Assembly (NCBI GenBank): GCA_963807385.1
Contig: CAWEBQ010000002.1
Coordinates: 1,178,001-1,242,000, forward strand
From: JBDTSW01 sp963807385
GTDB taxonomy: Bacteria > Actinomycetota > Thermoleophilia > Solirubrobacterales > 70-9
Direction: 5' to 3'
DNA length: 64,000 nt
Shown: in pieces, positions 59,334 to 64,000 of the stretch
How the letters are laid out: each line of letters starts with the position of its first letter
How positions within the stretch are numbered: the first letter of the stretch is position 1
The notes under the pieces: model-generated
The model's database searches: none
Seen by the model: only the letters and a program-made list of their open reading frames with translations
Told to the model about the DNA's origin: nothing
Position numbers and translations under genes: made by a program

Positions 59334-60512
59334 ATGACGGGTGGGACCGTGATCGGCAGGGAACGCAGGAAGCTGGCGCTGGCGGGCGTCGTCGCGCTGC
59401 TCGCGCTCGTACCAGGGCTGCTCGGCGACTCCCGGGCACATGCGCGCGGCGTCTCGTTCATCCTGGACCCGGTAGCGAGCTTCAACCAGCCGATCGACGT
59501 CCGGCAGGCCCCAGGCGAGCCCGATCTCCTCTTCGTGGCCGAGAAGGGTGGGCGGGTACGGGTGATGGAGAACGGCGTGATCAGTCCGACGCCATTTCTC
59601 AGCATCACGAATCGCGTCGCCTCGGGGGGTGAGGAGGGGCTGCTCTCGCTTGCGTTCCACCCCAACTACCAGCAGAACCGCCGCCTCTACGTGCTCTACG
59701 TCAACCAGAGACCGGGACACGACATTCAGGTGGACCAGTTCAAGGTCCGAAAGAGCGATCCGACGCGCGCCAACCACCGCAAGCGGCGGAAGGTCATCGT
59801 CGTACAGCACAACCAGGCCGACAATCACAACGGCGGCCAGCTTCAGTTCGAGCCGGGAACCAATGACCTCTACATCTCTGTCGGCGACGGCGGGCCACAG
59901 GGCGACCCCGAAAACGACGCGCAGGATCCGACGAGTCTGCTGGGCAAGCTTCTGCGCATCACGCCGCGCGGCCGCGGGTACGACGTGCCGGGCGACAACC
60001 CGTACGCGGGATCTCCCGGTCGCAAGCAGGTCTACGCGCTGGGGCTTAGAAACCCGTTTCGGTTTTCGTTCGACTCTCAAAACGGAGCGCTCACGGCCGG
60101 CGACGTTGGCGGTACCCAGTGGGAGGAGGTGAACTACGTCGCCGATCCCGCGCCCGGGCTCAACTTCGGCTGGCAGGACTTCGAGGGGACTAACGCGACC
60201 GGCTTCTCGATTCCGCCCGCGGCTAGTCCCCATACACCCCCGGTCCACGAGTATCCGAACGGTGCCGGGCCCGACGCGGTCACCGGCGGGTACGTGGTCC
60301 GCGACCCGGACCTGCCGGCCCTCGCCGGCCAGTACCTCTTCGCCGACTTCTTCGACGGGGACCTGCTTACGATCCAGGTACCGGCAGGCACCGCCGGCAC
60401 GCCTGTTGGGCTCAACCTCCCCAACCTCGCGGCCTTTGGCGAGGGCCTCGGCGGCCAGATCTACGTCGCCTCGCTGAACGGCCAGGTCTCCGCTTTGGAG
60501 CCGGGACCATGA
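59334..60512 (+). CDS. PQQ-dependent sugar dehydrogenase-type propeller (GDH-like), copy 2
   Basis: 392 residues with signal segment LALAGVVALLALVPGLLG, no lipobox. Same propeller landmarks as copy 1: FNQPIDVRQAPGEPDLLFVAEKGG, then GGEEGLLSLAFHPNY, ADNHNGGQLQFEPGTNDLYI, GLRNPFRFSFDSQNGALTAGDVGG, VTGGYVVRDPDLPALAGQYLF. Tandem paralogue, about 30 bp downstream of copy 1. The ATG is at 59334. Two intact and one wrecked copy stand in a row. Confidence 0.9.
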   Translation: MTGGTVIGRERRKLALAGVVALLALVPGLLGDSRAHARGVSFILDPVASFNQPIDVRQAPGEPDLLFVAEKGGRVRVMENGVISPTPFLSITNRVASGGEEGLLSLAFHPNYQQNRRLYVLYVNQRPGHDIQVDQFKVRKSDPTRANHRKRRKVIVVQHNQADNHNGGQLQFEPGTNDLYISVGDGGPQGDPENDAQDPTSLLGKLLRITPRGRGYDVPGDNPYAGSPGRKQVYALGLRNPFRFSFDSQNGALTAGDVGGTQWEEVNYVADPAPGLNFGWQDFEGTNATGFSIPPAASPHTPPVHEYPNGAGPDAVTGGYVVRDPDLPALAGQYLFADFFDGDLLTIQVPAGTAGTPVGLNLPNLAAFGEGLGGQIYVASLNGQVSALEPGP

Positions 60513-60540
60513 GGAGGGCGCTCGCCGCCGCAAGTCGCTT

Positions 60541-60846
60541 CGCGGCGCCAACTTCGGCTGGGACCACTTCGAGGGCGACCACCGCTACAACGGCGCCGTG
60601 GACAACGAGACGCCCCGTCCGAAGTCCGGAACGTACGAGCGCCCGGTCCACGATTACCCCATAGCCAGGGGAACGTGATCACCGGCGGCGGCGGCGTCAT
60701 TCAAGGTGAAGCTCTCCGGCGCGCGCAACGGCCGCCCGCTCGGGATCTCGGTCGAGGCCCCGTCCTCGTTCGCCTCCGGACCCGGCGGGACCATCTACAT
60801 CACCTCGCTCACCGGCGGCAAGCTGTACCGCTTCATCCCCGAGTAG
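60541..60846 (+). pseudogene. Remnant of a third sugar dehydrogenase-type propeller
   Basis: About 306 bp of decayed C-terminal sequence. One frame reads GANFGWDHFEGDHRYNGAV and ERPVHDYP, then a one-base shift is needed to reach GNVITGG. From there a deletion has joined the sequence to the last strand of the propeller, FKVKLSGARNGRPLGISVEA, then PGGTIYITSLTGGKLYRFIP and a stop at 60844. The missing middle (the GYVVRDP region of the intact copies) and the lack of a start make it inactive. Confidence 0.78.
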
Positions 60847-60893
60847 CCGCCCGCACCGTCGCCCGCTTCGAGCGGTTACAGTTCCCCCGAGCA

Positions 60894-62483
60894 ATGGAGC
60901 CGACGGCCGCAAAGGAGCGCACCAAGGGGACCAACGGCGCCTCCGGCAACGGCGTCTCGCCCTCGGCCGAGACGTTCGACGTCATGAGGCCCACGGACGG
61001 TTCGGTGCTCGACACGGTTCCGGTCGCGAGCCCCGACGAGGTGGCCGAGACGGTCGCCCGCGTCCGCGCCGCCCAGCCCGCCTGGGAGGCGCTCGGCGTG
61101 AAGGGCCGCACGCACTGGCTGGAGCAGTGGCGCGACTGGCTCCTCGACAACCGCGAACGCATCGCCGACATCGTCCAGGCGGAGACCGGAAAGGTCCGTG
61201 GCGACTCCGGCCTGGAGTCGATCTACCTCGAGATGGCCGTGAACTTCTGGGGCAAGAACGCCGGTGAGTACCTGGCCGACGAGACCCCCACCCCGGGCCT
61301 GCTGCCGACCAAGGTCCGCCGGCTGCGCGTCCGCTACCGCCCCTACCCCGTGGTCGGGATCATCAGCCCCTGGAACTTCCCGCTGATCCTCTCCGCCGGC
61401 GACGCCATCCCGGCGCTCATGGCCGGAGCCGCGGTCGTCATCAAGCCAAGCGAGTTCACGCCGCTGGAGCTGATGGAGGTCGTTCGCGGCTGGAAGGAGG
61501 AGGTTGGCGGCCCCGACATCTTCGACGTCGTGAACGGCAAGGGCGAGACGGGCTCGGCGCTCGTCGACGAGGTCGACTACATGCACTTCACCGGCTCCGA
61601 TCGCACCGGGCGCCTGGTGATGAAGCGCGCGGCCGACACGCTCACCCCCGTGAGCCTTGAGCTCGGTGGCAAGGACCCGGCGATCGTGCTGGCCGACGCC
61701 GACATCGAGCGCGCCGCCAACGCCACCGCCTACGGCGGCTTCGTCAACACCGGCCAGGTGTGCATGTCGATCGAGCGCATCTACGTCGAGGAGCCCGTCT
61801 ACGACGAGTTCGTCCGGCGGCTCACCGACAACGTGAAGGAGCTTCGCCAGGGCGCCGACGGGCGCAAGTACGAGTTCGAGCAGGGCGCGATGACCTCGCC
61901 GGCCCAGATCGACATCGTCTCCGACCACGTCGAGGACGCGCGCGAGAAGGGCGCCAAGATCCTCACCGGAGGCAAGCGCCTTGACAAGGACGGCGACTGG
62001 TACGAGCCGACCGTGATCGCCGACGCCGACCACTCGATGAAGGTGATGGTCGATGAGAGCTTCGGCCCGGTCGTCGGCGTGATGAAGGTGAAGAGTCCCG
62101 AGGAGGCCATCGAGATGGCCAACGACACCCGCTACGGGCTCTCCGCATCGGTCTTCTCAGGCGACACCAAGCGCGCCGAGCGCGTCGCCGAGCAGCTCGA
62201 GGTCGGCGCCTGCAACATCAACGACGCCCTCGTCAACTACTTCCACCTCGAGGTCCCGATGGGCGGCTGGAAGGACTCCGGCATCGGCTGGCGCCACGGC
62301 CCGGGCGGCATCCGCAAGTACTGCCGCACGGAGTCGATCATTACCCCGCGCCTGCCCACGGCCAAGTCCGAGCCCCTCTGGTACCCATACACGCCGAAGC
62401 GCCGCAAGCTGATGAACCGCCTGTACCGCATGGTGAACGCACGCGGGCTGAAGGCGCGCCTGGGCCTCGGCAAGCGCCGCTAG
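60894..62483 (+). CDS. NAD(P)-dependent aldehyde dehydrogenase
   Basis: 529 residues from ATG 60894. Family landmarks: VVGIISPWNFPLILSAGDAIPAL, the base Glu in LELGGKDPAIVLADAD, the catalytic Cys in FVNTGQVCMSIERIYVEE, ESFGPVVGVM and the closing PMGGWKDSGIGWRHG. It oxidises aldehydes to acids with NAD(P). The C-terminal 45 residues are an unusual basic tail (RRKLMNRLYRMVNARGLKAR and GLGKRR) that may bind membranes. An in-frame longer start crosses the pseudogene and was rejected. Confidence 0.94.
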   Translation: MEPTAAKERTKGTNGASGNGVSPSAETFDVMRPTDGSVLDTVPVASPDEVAETVARVRAAQPAWEALGVKGRTHWLEQWRDWLLDNRERIADIVQAETGKVRGDSGLESIYLEMAVNFWGKNAGEYLADETPTPGLLPTKVRRLRVRYRPYPVVGIISPWNFPLILSAGDAIPALMAGAAVVIKPSEFTPLELMEVVRGWKEEVGGPDIFDVVNGKGETGSALVDEVDYMHFTGSDRTGRLVMKRAADTLTPVSLELGGKDPAIVLADADIERAANATAYGGFVNTGQVCMSIERIYVEEPVYDEFVRRLTDNVKELRQGADGRKYEFEQGAMTSPAQIDIVSDHVEDAREKGAKILTGGKRLDKDGDWYEPTVIADADHSMKVMVDESFGPVVGVMKVKSPEEAIEMANDTRYGLSASVFSGDTKRAERVAEQLEVGACNINDALVNYFHLEVPMGGWKDSGIGWRHGPGGIRKYCRTESIITPRLPTAKSEPLWYPYTPKRRKLMNRLYRMVNARGLKARLGLGKRR

Positions 62484-62578
62484 CCGCCCCTTTCTGATCC
62501 AACCCCTCGGGGTCGCCGTAACACCTCCCAATCGGGGCCATCCAGCATGGCTCCACCGACCACGGAGGTGGGAAGACA

Positions 62579-63178
62579 GTGGAATTCGAGAAGTGGGCGA
62601 GAAACCCCCACTCGCGAAAGCGATTCTTCGCGATCTCGGGCGTGACGCTCGGGGCCGGTGGCGCCGTGTTCCTCGGCGCATGCGGTAGCGACGACAACGG
62701 GGGCACCGGCACGTCCTCGGACTCCGGCGACTCCGGCGCGAGCGCAGACGTGGACATCCTGAACAGCGCGCTCGAGCTCGAGTACACGGCGGTCGCCGCG
62801 TACACGGCAGGTGCCGCGTTGCTGAAGGGTGACGTGCTCGACGTCGGCAAGGAGTTCCTCGCCCAGGAGCAGGAGCACGCCGACGGACTCGCCACGGCGA
62901 TCACCGATCTCGGTGGCACGCCGGTCGAGCCGAAGATGGACGACGAGTACGACTTCCCCAAGCTCTCGAGCCAGGAAGACGTCCTCAACTTCGCCAATGA
63001 GCTCGAGAACATGGCGGTCGCCGCCTACGTGGATGCGATCCCCAAGCTCACCGAGCCCGAGTTGCGGGTCACCGCGGCGCAGATCGTCACCAACGAGGCC
63101 GAGCACATCTCGGTGATCTTGGGGGCGCTCGGCCAGCCGCAGGTTCCCGACGCGTTCGTGACCGGGACCCAGGCGTAA
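62579..63178 (+). CDS. Ferritin-like domain lipoprotein, copy 1
   Basis: 199 residues from GTG 62579, with GGAGGTGG upstream. The leader HSRKRFFAISGVTLGAGGAVFLGAC has a twin-Arg-like start and a lipobox. The four-helix ferritin-like domain carries ALELEYTAVAAYTAGAA, EQEHADGLATAITDLGG, ELENMAVAAYVDAIPKL and NEAEHISVI: the E and H residues fit a diiron site. It probably acts outside the membrane, perhaps as a metal-binding or oxidative-stress protein. Next paralogue follows 30 bp downstream. Confidence 0.88.
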   Translation: MEFEKWARNPHSRKRFFAISGVTLGAGGAVFLGACGSDDNGGTGTSSDSGDSGASADVDILNSALELEYTAVAAYTAGAALLKGDVLDVGKEFLAQEQEHADGLATAITDLGGTPVEPKMDDEYDFPKLSSQEDVLNFANELENMAVAAYVDAIPKLTEPELRVTAAQIVTNEAEHISVILGALGQPQVPDAFVTGTQA

Positions 63179-63208
63179 AGCCCGGCGAGACGAGAAAGGA
63201 ATCACGAG

Positions 63209-63847
63209 ATGAACGAGAGAATGATGTTCCGGGACGGCGAGGTCGATACCGCCGCCGTCGTGGATTACGAGTCAACCCGGCGCGCGGCGCTTCGGCGCGG
63301 CGCGATGCTCGGAGGCGGCGTACTCGCCGCGGCCAGCATCCCGCTGCTGCTGAACGTGCGTAACGCGTTCGCCCAGACCGACGATGACGCCGCGATCCTG
63401 GAGGCCGCCATCGGCCTCGAGCAGACGGCAGTCGTCGCCTACGCGACCGCTGTTGCCAGCGGCCTGCTCGACCCTGCGGTCGAGGACGTCGCGACCCTGT
63501 TCCGCGACCAGGAGCAGGAGCATGCGGACGCGCTGATCGCGGCGCTGGAGGACCTGGGCGGAACGGCCCCGAAGCCGCCGAAGGCGGAGGACGTGGAAGG
63601 CCTTGGCGATGTCAAGAGCCAGGCCGACATCCTCACCTTCGCGGTCGAGCTGGAGAACATGGCGATCATGGCCTACTCCGACGCTCACGGGAAGCTCCAG
63701 AGCCCGGACCTGCTCACCGCCGGTGCGCAGATCATGTCCAACGAGGGCCAGCACCTGGTCGTGCTGCGCCAGGGCCTGGGCGCGACACCGGCCGCCTCGG
63801 TGCCGGACGCGTTCGAGACGGGCGACAGCCCGCCCCCCAAGGGCTAG
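63209..63847 (+). CDS. Ferritin-like domain protein, copy 2, Tat-type signal
   Basis: 212 residues, preceded by AAAGGA. The signal STRRAALRRGAMLGGGVLAAASIPLLL has a twin-arginine motif. The ferritin-like helices mirror copy 1: AAIGLEQTAVVAYATAVASG, EQEHADALIAALEDLGG, ELENMAIMAYSDAHGKL and NEGQHLVVLRQGLG. The last diiron His is present and the Glu is replaced by Gln in one place (NEGQH against NEAEH). Tat export implies folding with metal before export. Coexpressed with copy 1. Confidence 0.88.
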   Translation: MNERMMFRDGEVDTAAVVDYESTRRAALRRGAMLGGGVLAAASIPLLLNVRNAFAQTDDDAAILEAAIGLEQTAVVAYATAVASGLLDPAVEDVATLFRDQEQEHADALIAALEDLGGTAPKPPKAEDVEGLGDVKSQADILTFAVELENMAIMAYSDAHGKLQSPDLLTAGAQIMSNEGQHLVVLRQGLGATPAASVPDAFETGDSPPPKG

Positions 63848-63861
63848 AGAGAACTCCTCTC

Positions 63862-64000
63862 ATGTCACGGACGACACGCATTGTCACCCTCGCAGCCGCG
63901 GCGGCACTCGCCGTCGCGGGCTGCGGGGGCGACGACGAGGGCTCGGGCTCCGAGCAGGCCGCTGCGGTCAGCGAGGACGCCAAGGTGCTGATCGCCAACT
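63862..64000 (+). CDS. Lipoprotein, truncated by the window edge
   Basis: Only the first 46 codons are inside the window. ATG 63862 starts a signal peptide TLAAAAALAVAGC whose Cys is lipidated, followed by an acidic Gly/Ser linker (GGDDEGSGSEQAAAVSEDAKV). The third exported protein in this row, so it may belong to the same envelope system; no family can be assigned from this much. An inverted repeat GAGAG/CTCTC lies just before the start. Confidence 0.75.
   Translation, partial: MSRTTRIVTLAAAAALAVAGCGGDDEGSGSEQAAAVSEDAKVLIAN

Noticed and set aside
1..64000. CRISPR array, insertion sequence, prophage or tRNA gene
   Set aside because: I found no repeat-spacer pattern, transposase, integrase or cloverleaf; repetition seen is confined to low-complexity coding regions.

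Overview
The window is a 64 kb stretch of a very GC-rich actinobacterial genome. Several lineage markers are visible: an actinobacterial integration host factor (mIHF), a Mkl/YrbE-type lipid ABC transporter, an F420-type luciferase-like oxidoreductase, and a secreted protein opening with RRHHVAYVALLVALGG, an N-terminus I associate with Thermoleophilia (Solirubrobacterales). Order-level placement is inference. I saw no rRNA, tRNA, insertion sequence, prophage or CRISPR array. Codon use is uniformly G/C-ending, and nearly every real gene is shadowed by long antisense frames.

Layout. 0.2-5.1 kb (minus): a receptor-type Ser/Thr kinase with a beta-propeller sensor, a luciferase-like oxidoreductase and a secreted CSLREA beta-helix protein. 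5.3-9.5 kb (plus): a P-type ATPase, pyruvate kinase and a VanZ-like protein in overlapping frames. 9.6-17.4 kb (minus): an ATP-grasp enzyme overlapping a crotonase, small secreted and membrane proteins, a VapC-toxin remnant, an ATP-dependent DNA ligase, two tandem S51 peptidases and a CapA-like protein. 17.5-19.7 kb (plus): an acyl-CoA dehydrogenase broken by one extra base, and a lipoprotein. 19.7-24.7 kb (minus): a fatty-acid alpha-dioxygenase, a cytochrome P450, a DUF4126 membrane protein and a thiolase.

24.7-38.6 kb is mixed: a rhodanese, a bacterial voltage-gated sodium channel, a degenerate GGDEF/HD-GYP protein, a PAS protein coupled to a metallo-beta-lactamase-fold hydrolase, amt-PII, a long coiled-coil protein, PPK2, and a MoxR/VWA pair. 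38.6-44.8 kb (plus): a large secreted lipase-like protein, then a TPP riboswitch driving a three-gene ThiXYZ-type transporter and a VOC protein. 44.8-48.6 kb: an AlkA-type glycosylase, then a YghO/BcerS-like acyltransferase divergent from a serine palmitoyltransferase-like enzyme, together a candidate ceramide-synthesis locus. 48.7-49.3 kb: the mIHF gene with a visible promoter and structured leader. 49.4-57.2 kb (minus): two operons, one with an RND/MMPL exporter, a thioredoxin-fold protein and a B3/4 protein, the other with YrbE-YrbE-Mkl but no MCE protein. 57.3-64 kb (plus): a lipoprotein, two sugar dehydrogenase-type propellers plus the wreck of a third, an aldehyde dehydrogenase, two ferritin-like envelope proteins and a truncated lipoprotein.

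The two most interesting loci both concern unusual lipids: the alpha-dioxygenase/P450 pair (oxylipin-type chemistry, here as separate genes) and the divergent BcerS-like/Spt pair (bacterial sphingolipids). All function calls rest on motifs recognised by eye; no database search was run.
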